In this document: positions 7,952-14,529 of the stretch, one piece after another | Layout of the letters: every line of letters begins with the position of its first letter | Numbering within the stretch: position 1 is the first letter of the stretch | Source of the DNA: an uncultured Acidimicrobiaceae bacterium | Lineage (GTDB): Bacteria > Actinomycetota > Acidimicrobiia > Acidimicrobiales > Ilumatobacteraceae | NCBI GenBank assembly: GCA_903919215.1 | Contig: CAIXHI010000145.1 | Span: 1 to 17,372 of the forward strand | Reading direction: 5' to 3' | DNA length: 17,372 nt | Notes under the pieces: generated by a model | Databases searched by the model: none | Seen by the model: the letters and a program-made list of their open reading frames with translations, nothing else | Told to the model about the DNA's origin: nothing | Translations under genes and position numbers: made by a program

Positions 7952-8929
7952 GTCCGGCGGAATCACGGGCAGGGAGAACGGGACAGCGAGACCCGAGACC
8001 TTGCGGACTCCACCGCGCATGTTCTCGCCGATGAACAAGTCACCGGCGGCGTTTACTGCAACGGCCCACGGGCCACCGAGGTCGGCCGCGAGAGCGGGAC
8101 CGGCATCGCCACTGCGCCCGCGGATACCGGTGCCAGCGACCGTCGAGATCAAGCCGGTCAAGTGATCGACCCTGCGGACCACGTTGTTGACGAAGTCGGG
8201 GATGTACAGGTTGCCAGCCCCGTCCAGATCGAGATAGCCAACCATTCCACCGAACGTTGCTGCGGTCGCGGCAGCGCCATCACCGCTGTACCCAACGGCA
8301 CCGGTGCCAGCGACCGTCGAGATGAAGCCGGTCAAGTGATCAACCCTGCGGACCACGTTGTTTCCGTTATCGGTGATGTACAGATCGCCAGCGGCGTTCA
8401 GGGAAACCCCGCTCGGTCCGTTGAGTGTCGCAGCGGTGGCGGCCGCGCCATCTCCGCTGTACCCGCCGATACCGGTGCCAGCGACAACGGAAACAAAGCC
8501 GGTCGCGTGATCGACCATGCGGATCATGTGGTTGTCATGATCGGCGATGTACAGATCGCCTGCGGCACTCACAGCCACGTCGTACGTGTACGTGAAATCT
8601 GCGCCGGTGGCGGCAGCGCCATCACCGCTGTACCCGTAACTACCCGTACCAGCGATGTTCGTGACAATTCCGGTGGTGTGATCGACCTTGCGGATCACGG
8701 AGTTATAGATGTCGGCGATGAACAGGTTGCCCGCCGCGTCCACTTCAATCCCATAGATGAAGCCGAATTCGGCGCTCGTGGCGAGGCCACCATTACCGCT
8801 GTACCCGATGGCGCCCGTGCCAGCAACGGTGGTGATGTCACCGACTGCGGCGCTCGCTGTTAGGGCGACGACCAATGTGGAGAGTGTTGCTGCAGCAACG
8901 GCTGCAGCAACAGTCCTCTGGATCTTCAT
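7838..8929 (-). CDS. Secreted NHL-repeat protein with LPxTG sorting signal
   Basis: This 363-residue protein has a Sec-type signal peptide (MKIQRTVAAAVAAATLSTLVVALTASA) and five tandem 57-58-residue NHL-type repeats. Each repeat has the form VAGTG-GYSGDGAAAT-A...V-AAGDLYIAD-NN-VRRVDH-TG. A C-terminal sorting signal follows: LPATG, a hydrophobic helix (LVWIALVMLAAGAVLVAA) and a basic tail QRRTQRVR. It should be exported and linked to the wall by a sortase; none is encoded here. NHL repeats build beta-propellers, usually six-bladed, that bind ligands or proteins, but five repeats is an odd number. GAGAGGA before the ATG at 8929 supports the start. Ligand and role are unknown. Its last 114 bases nearly duplicate those of the upstream propeller gene. 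Confidence 0.85.
   Translation of the reverse strand: MKIQRTVAAAVAAATLSTLVVALTASAAVGDITTVAGTGAIGYSGNGGLATSAEFGFIYGIEVDAAGNLFIADIYNSVIRKVDHTTGIVTNIAGTGSYGYSGDGAAATGADFTYTYDVAVSAAGDLYIADHDNHMIRMVDHATGFVSVVAGTGIGGYSGDGAAATAATLNGPSGVSLNAAGDLYITDNGNNVVRRVDHLTGFISTVAGTGAVGYSGDGAAATAATFGGMVGYLDLDGAGNLYIPDFVNNVVRRVDHLTGLISTVAGTGIRGRSGDAGPALAADLGGPWAVAVNAAGDLFIGENMRGGVRKVSGLAVPFSLPVIPPDGLPATGASTDGLVWIALVMLAAGAVLVAAQRRTQRVR
8127..8362 (-). repeat. Internal DNA repeats of the NHL gene (period 174 bp)
   Basis: Bases 8127-8188 and 8301-8362 match over 62 positions with two differences. A more diverged copy starts at 8472. The 174/171-bp period equals one NHL repeat (58 or 57 codons), pointing to recent duplication or conversion within the gene. 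Confidence 0.85.
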
Positions 8930-8996
8930 GGTGGTCCTCTCGGCCAGATGGCAACGCTGCTCTCCCGATGAGCAACGACCAAGCGCGAGGCGTCAT

Positions 8997-9048
8997 GTTA
9001 TACACAGTTGGCGCACACCGTGAGAGACAGTTATCCGTTGTGTGCGCC
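8997..9048 (-). promoter_or_regulatory. Likely promoter and operator of the NHL gene
   Basis: On the minus strand TATAAC (plus positions 8997-9002) is a good -10 hexamer about 70 bases before the NHL start codon. Immediately upstream lies a 9-bp inverted repeat, GGCGCACAC (9010-9018) and GTGTGCGCC (9040-9048), with 21 bases between the arms. It covers the -35 zone, where the hexamer itself is weak. That arrangement suits binding by a dimeric activator or repressor. Confidence 0.45.
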
Positions 9049-9113
9049 CCGTCGACCGGCGGCTGAACGGTGCGATCATCGCTCTGTTCATCGACAGGGT
9101 GCACATCGCCCGC

Positions 9114-9163
9114 TTCGTGTCGCGGCCCGACCACCAGTGATGGTGGTCAGCCCGCGACACGAA
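9114..9163 (-). terminator. Large two-tier hairpin after the delta-60 gene
   Basis: A perfect 12-bp outer stem (9114-9125 with 9152-9163) encloses an 8-bp inner stem GACCACCA/TGGTGGTC (9129-9136 with 9141-9148) around GTGA. It starts 14 bases after the delta-60 stop codon. No T run follows on either strand, so it may be a non-canonical terminator or an mRNA-stabilising structure. Confidence 0.6.
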
Positions 9164-9177
9164 CAGCGAGAAGCGGA

Positions 9178-9291
9178 TTACCGAACGCGGTGAGTGCGGC
9201 GCTGGGCGGTGACGAGCACCGCACCAGCAGCAAGCATCACCAGTGCAATCCAGACGAGGCCGTCGGTGCTCGCTCCGGTAGCCGGCAGACC
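9178..9291 (-). repeat. 114-bp LPATG sorting-signal repeat, copy 2
   Basis: This is the partner of 7838-7951, with 112 of 114 bases identical and one substitution each at 9190 and 9210. The boundary at 9291 coincides with the start of a 15-bp tandem duplication. Confidence 0.95.
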
Positions 9292-10386
9292 TGGTGCGTA
9301 GCTCGCTGGTGCGTAGCTCGAGCTCAGTCGCGCCACCCGGCTGGTGAAATTGCCACCCACCAGGAGGTTGTCGCTCGCGTCGACGGTGATCGCCCAGACG
9401 CGGTTGTCGAAGTAGGAGCCAACCGTCGAGTTGAAGGCTGTATCGGCGGTGCCGTCGGCGTTGAACCGCGCAAGGTGGGTGGTTGTATCCCCACCGATGA
9501 CCACTTTGCCGTCACGCTGAATCGCCAACGCGTACATCCCGACCTCTTCGATGCCGACGGCGTGCACGTGTGCGTTGAACGCTGTGTCCGCCGTGCCATC
9601 GGAGTGATAGCGCGCGAGTCGATCTCCGAACTCTCCGACAATGACCACGGAGCCGTCGGTAGCCACGCGAACGATGCTCACCGTTCCACCCGCGTCACCG
9701 ACGTTGTTGTTGAAGGTCGTGTCCGGCGCGCCACTGGCCAGGAACCGCTTCAGGTGGCCGGTGAACTCGCCCGCGACCAGGATCTTGCCGTCGGGTTGCA
9801 ATGCCACGGAGTAGGCACGTGCATCCAGGGTTGATGCAACGTTCGCGTTGAACGCGGCATCGGCGGTTCCGTCGGGGTTCAGACGGGCCAAGATCCCGGC
9901 GAAACTGCCGACGACCAGGATCTGTCCATCGGGCTGAACGACAACAGCGCCGGTCTCCCCGCCGAGGGCGCTGATACTCGCTGCCGCAAACGCTGGATCG
10001 GGTGCACCTGCAGACGAGAACCGGTACAGCCCGGTAAACCAGCCGGCAGCAACGATCTCGCCCGACGGGCCGACGGAGAGCGACGTGACCCGGGCGCCAC
10101 CAGTGACGCCGCCGGCAAGTGCGTTGAAGCTGCTGTCGGGTACACCTGCGGCGCTGAAGCGAGCAACCGTGTTGCTGAAGTCGCCACCGACGACGATCGA
10201 GCCATCGGGTTGCACGGCAACAGTGTTCACTTCGCCATTGAACGACGGTGAAACCGCAGTAGCGAAGTCGGCGTCTGGAGTGCCGTCAACACCCGCAGCA
10301 CGAGCGACCGACGGGCCCATGGCGAGCGAAATCGCGGTGGCGAACAGGGTGATGACGGCGACACGCCCTCGACTCTTCGGCTGCAT
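9178..10386 (-). CDS. Secreted delta-60-repeat beta-propeller protein with LPxTG sorting signal
   Basis: This 402-residue protein begins with a signal peptide (a basic start, VAVITLFATAISLAMGPSVARA). Seven repeats of about 45 residues follow, each with the pattern VAVQPDGSIVVGGDF...VARF-ADGTADTAFN. This is the delta-60 repeat type, and seven copies would make a complete seven-bladed propeller. The C-terminus is LPATG, a hydrophobic helix and RRTHRVR, nearly identical to the NHL protein. It is therefore predicted to be sortase-anchored at the surface; ligand unknown. GAGGAAG seven bases before the ATG at 10386 decides the start over a longer open frame. A tandem duplication just before LPATG gives SYAPASYAPG. 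The spacing to the NHL gene (248 bases, hairpin and own promoter) suggests separate transcripts. Confidence 0.85.
   Translation of the reverse strand: MQPKSRGRVAVITLFATAISLAMGPSVARAAGVDGTPDADFATAVSPSFNGEVNTVAVQPDGSIVVGGDFSNTVARFSAAGVPDSSFNALAGGVTGGARVTSLSVGPSGEIVAAGWFTGLYRFSSAGAPDPAFAAASISALGGETGAVVVQPDGQILVVGSFAGILARLNPDGTADAAFNANVASTLDARAYSVALQPDGKILVAGEFTGHLKRFLASGAPDTTFNNNVGDAGGTVSIVRVATDGSVVIVGEFGDRLARYHSDGTADTAFNAHVHAVGIEEVGMYALAIQRDGKVVIGGDTTTHLARFNADGTADTAFNSTVGSYFDNRVWAITVDASDNLLVGGNFTSRVARLSSSYAPASYAPGLPATGASTDGLVWIALVMLAAGAVLVTAQRRTHRVR
9291..9320 (-). repeat. Perfect 2 x 15-bp tandem duplication
   Basis: CTGGTGCGTAGCTCG occurs at 9291-9305 and again at 9306-9320. It encodes SYAPA-SYAPG, a short linker directly before LPATG. 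It sits exactly at the edge of the 114-bp shared cassette. Confidence 0.95.
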
Positions 10387-10443
10387 CTTGCTACTTCCTC
10401 TCATGTCGGTACGGGTCCATGCCGGGCGGCACTCTAACCGTGA

Positions 10444-10566
10444 CGGCCACGACACGCACAGATACTCCGAGGGGCTCCGGTCAACGAGGTCGCCGACGCC
10501 GTCACCGAGACGGCGCAGCACGTGCGCCAACGGCTGAACGGCCTCGCCGACCTCCCACTAGCCTGA
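10444..10566 (+). pseudogene. Headless 3' coding remnant upstream of tRNA-Thr
   Basis: A frame open for 40 codons ends at TGA (10564-10566) eight bases before the tRNA gene. Its second half reads PVNEVADAVTETAQHVRQRLNGLADLPLA, an amphipathic helical segment. Nearly every third codon position from about 10480 onward is G or C, as in true genes of this genome. There is no in-frame ATG, GTG or TTG ahead of that stretch, and a stop lies at 10441-10443. It looks like the 3' end of a gene whose front was lost, possibly when the propeller genes arrived. I do not recognise the family. A chance open frame is possible at this length. Confidence 0.45.
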
Positions 10567-10573
10567 GCGGGTC

Positions 10574-10649
10574 GCCGGGTTAGCTCAGTTGGTAGAGCAC
10601 TTGACTTGTAATCATGAGGTGGCGAGTTCGATCCTCGCACCCGGCTCCA
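10574..10649 (+). tRNA. tRNA-Thr (anticodon UGU)
   Basis: This 76-base cloverleaf has a perfect acceptor stem (GCCGGGT with ACCCGGC), a D arm GCTC...GAGC, anticodon loop CTTGTAA giving UGU, and a perfect T stem GCGAG/CTCGC around TTCGATC. The 3' CCA is encoded (10647-10649). The anticodon stem CTTGA/TCATG contains one U-U mismatch at the second pair. It reads ACA and, by wobble, other Thr codons. Confidence 0.95.
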
Positions 10650-10694
10650 GATCCATCCTCCGAGCTCACACAATGCTCACATCCCGCACATGGG

Positions 10695-10721
10695 GTCATC
10701 ACCGGTGCACCGGATGATGAC
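10695..10721. promoter_or_regulatory. Inverted repeat between tRNA-Thr and the secreted-protein gene
   Basis: GTCATCA-CCGG, TGCA, CCGG-A-TGATGAC form an almost perfect palindrome with one bulged base. It lies 46 bases after the tRNA and 50 bases before the next start codon. No T run follows, so an operator or leader hairpin is as likely as a terminator of the tRNA transcript. Confidence 0.4.
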
Positions 10722-10770
10722 GGTGTCAGGTCGGGCGTCCGCCAGGCCGACGCTCACTTGGAGGACCCCC

Positions 10771-11469
10771 ATGAAACGCTCGCACACGTTCACCGCACTT
10801 GCGGCGATCACCCTCGCCGGCGCGCTGTGCATCGGCAACACCGCCTCTGCCGCAGGCCGACCGGCCGGCGACCTCGGCCCCGCCAAGGCCCGTTGCACCG
10901 CTGCCATCACCGAACGCCAGAATGAACTCAACTCACTGTCGGGCAAGGCCGCTGGCGCCGCCCAACTGACCGATGCCCACGAATCGACGATTGCTTCGTT
11001 CCTGTCGTCGGCGAAGTCCGGGCTCAGCGAACTGCAGACGAAGATCGACGCCGACACCGACCCGGCCACGTTGCGGGCCGACTGTGACGCCGTCAGAACC
11101 GAGTTCCGGGTGTTCGCATTACGGGCGCCTCAGGTGCACATGGCCATCGCTGGTGATCGCCAGGCCGCAGGGCTGACCAAGGCGACCGCCATCGCGGCCA
11201 AGTTGCAGACCGCCATCCAGACCGCAGCCGACAACGGCACGGACGTCACCAGCGAGACCGCAAAACTGGCGGAGATGAACGGACTGCTGGCCGACGCATC
11301 GTCGAAGCTCGGTGGTGCGGTCGACGCCGAACTGAGCGTCACCGTCACCCAGTGGAACTCCGATCACACGGTGCTCTCCGCGACGAACACTGCGCTGCAC
11401 GCTGCGCAGAACGACCTGCGGGCCGCGCTCGCCGACGCCAAGGCGATCATCGCCGAGTTGAAGGCGTGA
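10771..11469 (+). CDS. Secreted alpha-helical protein of unknown function
   Basis: I do not recognise a family for this 232-residue protein. It starts with a clear signal peptide (MKRSHTFTALAAITLAGALC...ASA) with probable cleavage after ASA. The mature part is rich in Ala, Lys, Glu and Asp with heptad-like helices, for example ERQNELNSLSGKAAGAAQL, SGLSELQTKIDAD and DLRAALADAKAIIAELKA, suggesting a helical bundle or coiled coil. Two cysteines in the mature part (in ARCTAAI and ADCDAV) could form a disulfide. GGAGG eight bases before the ATG fixes the start. The lipoprotein gene begins five bases after its stop, so the two are probably one operon and may act together at the cell envelope. Confidence 0.8.
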   Translation: MKRSHTFTALAAITLAGALCIGNTASAAGRPAGDLGPAKARCTAAITERQNELNSLSGKAAGAAQLTDAHESTIASFLSSAKSGLSELQTKIDADTDPATLRADCDAVRTEFRVFALRAPQVHMAIAGDRQAAGLTKATAIAAKLQTAIQTAADNGTDVTSETAKLAEMNGLLADASSKLGGAVDAELSVTVTQWNSDHTVLSATNTALHAAQNDLRAALADAKAIIAELKA

Positions 11470-11474
11470 GCACC

Positions 11475-11798
11475 ATGCAGCGCCACTTCGCCACCCGCAG
11501 CTCGCTGCTGATCGTCGCCACCACCGCCGTGTTGATGCTGACCGCCTGCGGCAGCAACGGCTCCACCAGCATCGACCACACCGGCGCCGTCAGCCCCGCT
11601 GTCACCGACAGCGTCGACAGTACCGGAGTGCCAGCCACCGACTCATCGTCCACGGCGCCCACCACGGTGAAGGCCAGCACCGCTGCCACCGTCGTCGACC
11701 CGGCTCTCGACAAGGCCATCGCCGACGTGGAGACGCTGCTGGGCAAGAACGATCAAGACCTCAAGGACGCTGCCGCAGCAGCAGCCAACGGCGGCTGA
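11475..11798 (+). CDS. Small lipoprotein of unknown function
   Basis: This 107-residue protein has a lipoprotein signal peptide. A basic start (MQRHFATRSS) leads to a hydrophobic stretch (LLIVATTAVLML) and the lipobox LTAC, with lipidation expected on that cysteine. The mature protein is a Ser/Thr/Asp-rich linker (about 60 residues) followed by a short helix, DPALDKAIADVETLLGKNDQDLKDAAAAAANGG, which resembles the helices of the preceding secreted protein. GAAGG lies about nine bases before the ATG at 11475. A GTG at 11466 overlapping the upstream stop is an alternative start. Its last 46 bases overlap the convergent BTAD gene. Confidence 0.78.
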   Translation: MQRHFATRSSLLIVATTAVLMLTACGSNGSTSIDHTGAVSPAVTDSVDSTGVPATDSSSTAPTTVKASTAATVVDPALDKAIADVETLLGKNDQDLKDAAAAAANGG

Positions 11799-14104
11799 TC
11801 CAACCATGGGCCACCCGTGTGCGGCGCGAGCAGTTCACGGCGCAACGCCACCAGCTTTGGCGCTGGTTCGGCCGCCGCCCACGGGTCGGCGGCCAGCGCG
11901 CGCTCGTAGCTCTCCCACTCGCTACGTACCCCCGCGAGATCGCCACGGCGTGAATGAGCACGCATGCGCAGGGCGATCAGTTCTTCGTGGCCCGCCAGCA
12001 CCTTCAACCCCTGCCCGGTCGCCCAGAACACTCCGTCGATATCGCCCAGCGCGAGGTAATGGTTCGCCAACTCGATCGCCGCTCCGGTAGCCAGCAGCAC
12101 GAGCGACGACGTGATGCCCTCCGCGTCGGTCCATAGGTATGACGTATCGGCGAAGGGCAACCCGCAGAGCAGTTCGACACCGGGCCGGAGCACGTCGATG
12201 GCAGCGACCGAAGGCAACCCACGGGCGTACGCAACGCGGTCACTCAGTAGCTCGGCGTCGGTGACGACACCCGAATGCAACGGCAACAGTTCGGTCAACG
12301 TGCGCCCGATCCACTCCTCACCGTCGGGTGGCGGCTCCGTACGTGCGAGCGCACGGCGTGCATCGCTGACGACATTGGCGAACGTTGCGTCGCGCACGTC
12401 GAGATCCCACAACGCTGTACGCGCCCCACCGCGTGTGGAACGTTCACGGTGTTGGCTGAGCCACACCACCAACTCCAACGACTTCGAGCGATCGAACGCT
12501 GCCATCTGCCCGGCACACGACACCACCTCCACCCGCCCCAGCACGCGCACGAGCAGTGACCACTCGCGCTCGGCGAACGATTCCGCTGACGCTGAGAGCA
12601 ACGCGGGAGCGCTGATCGGCACCACCTCGGCGTGCGCCACCAGTGGCTCGGTCGCAGCCTCCAACACATCGTGCACACCAGCGACATCGTGCTCAGTAAG
12701 ACCGACCGGATGCACACGTAGACCGAGCGGGGCGAGCAGATGATGATCGCCGTCATAGGCCAGCAGCCACGTATCGACGAACCCTGGCGAGTCCACCACC
12801 ACCGCCAACCCGCGACCGGCACCCACGGCACCCACCCGCCCCGCAATCGACGGCGACACGGCCTGATCGGCGGCGACGACGATGAATGGTTCCCAGAGTT
12901 CGCCCCCGGCACCGCCGGCCCGCAACGCGAACGTCGACGACCCTGCCGATGGCGTACTGCCCAACGACGATGACGCGGCATCAATCGCCGCCACCAGCGA
13001 GTCGGCAACTTCCACGGCCGTCTCGGGATCGGGCTCCGCACCCAACCCGACGGTGAGCACACGCGCGCCACCCAACAGCGGCGACAGCGCGAGCGAGCAC
13101 GAGATCGCCCGCAGCATCGGCACCGACCACGGCGACTGCACGGTCAACACACCGATCGCCTCGATGTCGACGAACACTTCCCCTTCGGCGCTGCCCCCGA
13201 GGTGCGCCATCGCCGGACACGGCTGCGGTGAACAACGCGCCGCGGGAGCAAGCTCGGCCAGCGTCACCGCACCGCCGAGCGTCCAACTGTTCGAGTGCGC
13301 ATCGACCGTCCACCTCGGATCCGAAGGTGCGGCTGTACCTCTCAGATACAGCCGCACCTCGCCCATGTCGCCAAGTACCACCGCGAGCACCACCGCGCCC
13401 TGGGCAGCGAGGTCGGCGGCCACCGCCCGCAACGCGATGTCGAGACGGACGATGCGCTCACCGGCCGACAGCGAACGCAGCACCGTCTCGGTGCGCACCT
13501 CCTGCGCTGTCGGTGGCGTGAGCCGGGCACCAACGCCAGCCGCGCGCAACTGACGACGGCGGCGGGCCTCCAACAGCGACACCGCACCTGCGGAGAACAG
13601 CACGGCAGTGCCGAGGCCGGCGGCGAACGGCGCCAGATCCGACGACGACTCGACCCGAGCGACGCTGACCGGCACCACCGTCGTCGGCACTGTTGGCGGT
13701 GTCGGATCGGCGCCGCTGGAATGCATCATCGGCAGCAATGCACCGAACGAGGCTCCCACCGCCCCGATGGCCACCAGCCGCACAAGGCCGCGCACCCATC
13801 GCGCAGGGCCTGGCTCCAGCGGCGCTAGTGGCCGACCGTCTGCTCGCCGGCGAGCAGACCACACGTGCACGAACTCGGCCAGCGCGGTGAGGGCGAACCA
13901 CGTCCAGAGCGCGGCGAACAGCGCGAGGCCGCAGCGCACGACGAGGTCGCTGGGCACGCGCCGCTCGTTCCATGCCGCAGTGAGTTGTGCGAGACCTGGG
14001 AAAGGGGAACCCGTGAGTGCGATGACGACGCACGGCACGCCGACCAACAGGCCGAGCAGCAGCACCAGCGCCAGAAGGCGGACGGGATGGAACATTCGGG
14101 ACAT
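11753..14104 (-). CDS. Membrane-anchored BTAD/winged-helix protein of the Tad pilus locus
   Basis: This 783-residue protein has four transmembrane helices in its first ~180 residues (LLALVLLLGLLVGVPCVVIAL; GLALFAALWTWFALTALA; RLVAIGAVGASFGALL; FAAGLGTAVLFSAGAVSLL). A long cytoplasmic middle part includes WTVDAHSNSWTL, CPAMAHLG and EVFVDIEAIGVL. The C-terminus is SARP-like, with a winged-helix segment (VRVLGRVEV...SKSLELVVWLSQHRERST...) followed by helical BTAD/TPR-like repeats. Comparable proteins, often with a LysM domain, occur beside actinobacterial tad genes; no LysM is visible here. A regulatory or scaffolding role for pilus assembly is inference. AAGGA/GAAGAG upstream supports ATG 14104; GTG 14134 is possible. 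It follows the TadE/G-like gene by 32 bases. Confidence 0.78.
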   Translation of the reverse strand: MSRMFHPVRLLALVLLLGLLVGVPCVVIALTGSPFPGLAQLTAAWNERRVPSDLVVRCGLALFAALWTWFALTALAEFVHVWSARRRADGRPLAPLEPGPARWVRGLVRLVAIGAVGASFGALLPMMHSSGADPTPPTVPTTVVPVSVARVESSSDLAPFAAGLGTAVLFSAGAVSLLEARRRRQLRAAGVGARLTPPTAQEVRTETVLRSLSAGERIVRLDIALRAVAADLAAQGAVVLAVVLGDMGEVRLYLRGTAAPSDPRWTVDAHSNSWTLGGAVTLAELAPAARCSPQPCPAMAHLGGSAEGEVFVDIEAIGVLTVQSPWSVPMLRAISCSLALSPLLGGARVLTVGLGAEPDPETAVEVADSLVAAIDAASSSLGSTPSAGSSTFALRAGGAGGELWEPFIVVAADQAVSPSIAGRVGAVGAGRGLAVVVDSPGFVDTWLLAYDGDHHLLAPLGLRVHPVGLTEHDVAGVHDVLEAATEPLVAHAEVVPISAPALLSASAESFAEREWSLLVRVLGRVEVVSCAGQMAAFDRSKSLELVVWLSQHRERSTRGGARTALWDLDVRDATFANVVSDARRALARTEPPPDGEEWIGRTLTELLPLHSGVVTDAELLSDRVAYARGLPSVAAIDVLRPGVELLCGLPFADTSYLWTDAEGITSSLVLLATGAAIELANHYLALGDIDGVFWATGQGLKVLAGHEELIALRMRAHSRRGDLAGVRSEWESYERALAADPWAAAEPAPKLVALRRELLAPHTGGPWLDQPPLAAAAAASLRS

Positions 14105-14136
14105 CTCTTCGTCCTTTCGTGGGTGACCGCGCACGG

Positions 14137-14529
14137 TCAGGTCGAGTAGGCAAGTCGGGCGGTGCCCGTGACCGTGATGGTCGCGGTGTCGACGCCGCCG
14201 AGGATGAGGAACACGGTGCGCCGTCGCTCGGTGATGGTGACCGACACGTGGTCAGCCGTCACCGACACGCGGACATCGGCAGGCGCGATACCGGCACGCA
14301 GTGCGTGATCGAGCGCTGCAGCACCTGCCTTCGTGCGGTCGAAGCCACTCATCGGCGTCGCCGTCGCAACACCGGCGCGGGCCGCTGCTTCTGCGGTGTT
14401 GTAGGCGTGGCGGCGAGCCACCATCACCCGACCGCCGTCGACCACCAGGCCCGCACCCATCAACGTGATGATCAGCAGGAACATCATCACCACGGTGATC
14501 GCGCCACGATCGCGTTGGTGCGCGTTCAT
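14137..14529 (-). CDS. TadE/G-like pilus assembly protein (Rv3660c-like locus protein)
   Basis: This 130-residue protein opens RDRGAITVVMMFLLIITLMGAGLVVDGGRVMVARRHAYNTAEAAARAGV. That is the single N-terminal helix and 'RG-I-V...D-GR...AD-AA-AA' signature of putative Flp pilus-assembly TadE/G-like proteins (PF13400 type). A short beta-rich extracytoplasmic tail follows. Such proteins are minor pilins or assembly factors of Tad pili. Its ATG overlaps the stop of the preceding TadE-like gene by ATGA, indicating coupling. The longer upstream open frame is the shadow of that gene. It lacks the von Willebrand A domain of full-length TadG. Confidence 0.8.
   Translation of the reverse strand: MNAHQRDRGAITVVMMFLLIITLMGAGLVVDGGRVMVARRHAYNTAEAAARAGVATATPMSGFDRTKAGAAALDHALRAGIAPADVRVSVTADHVSVTITERRRTVFLILGGVDTATITVTGTARLAYST

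Noticed and set aside
7598..8863. A 421-codon plus-strand open frame across the regulator end and the NHL gene
   Set aside because: Its repeats are the mirror of the NHL repeats on the other strand. The minus-strand reading has a signal peptide, NHL motifs and an LPATG anchor.
10387..10530. Upstream extension of the delta-60 gene
   Set aside because: A strong ribosome-binding site and signal peptide fix the start at 10386. The extension is the shadow of a GC3-rich frame on the other strand.
10574..10649. tRNA-Thr as an active integration site
   Set aside because: I found no integrase gene and no second copy of the tRNA 3' end in the window. Only a possible old insertion is suggested.
12111..13553. 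Several plus-strand open frames opposite the BTAD gene
   Set aside because: They are Ser/Thr/Arg-rich antisense shadows with no recognisable domain. The minus-strand frame is a continuous 783-residue protein with membrane helices and BTAD features.
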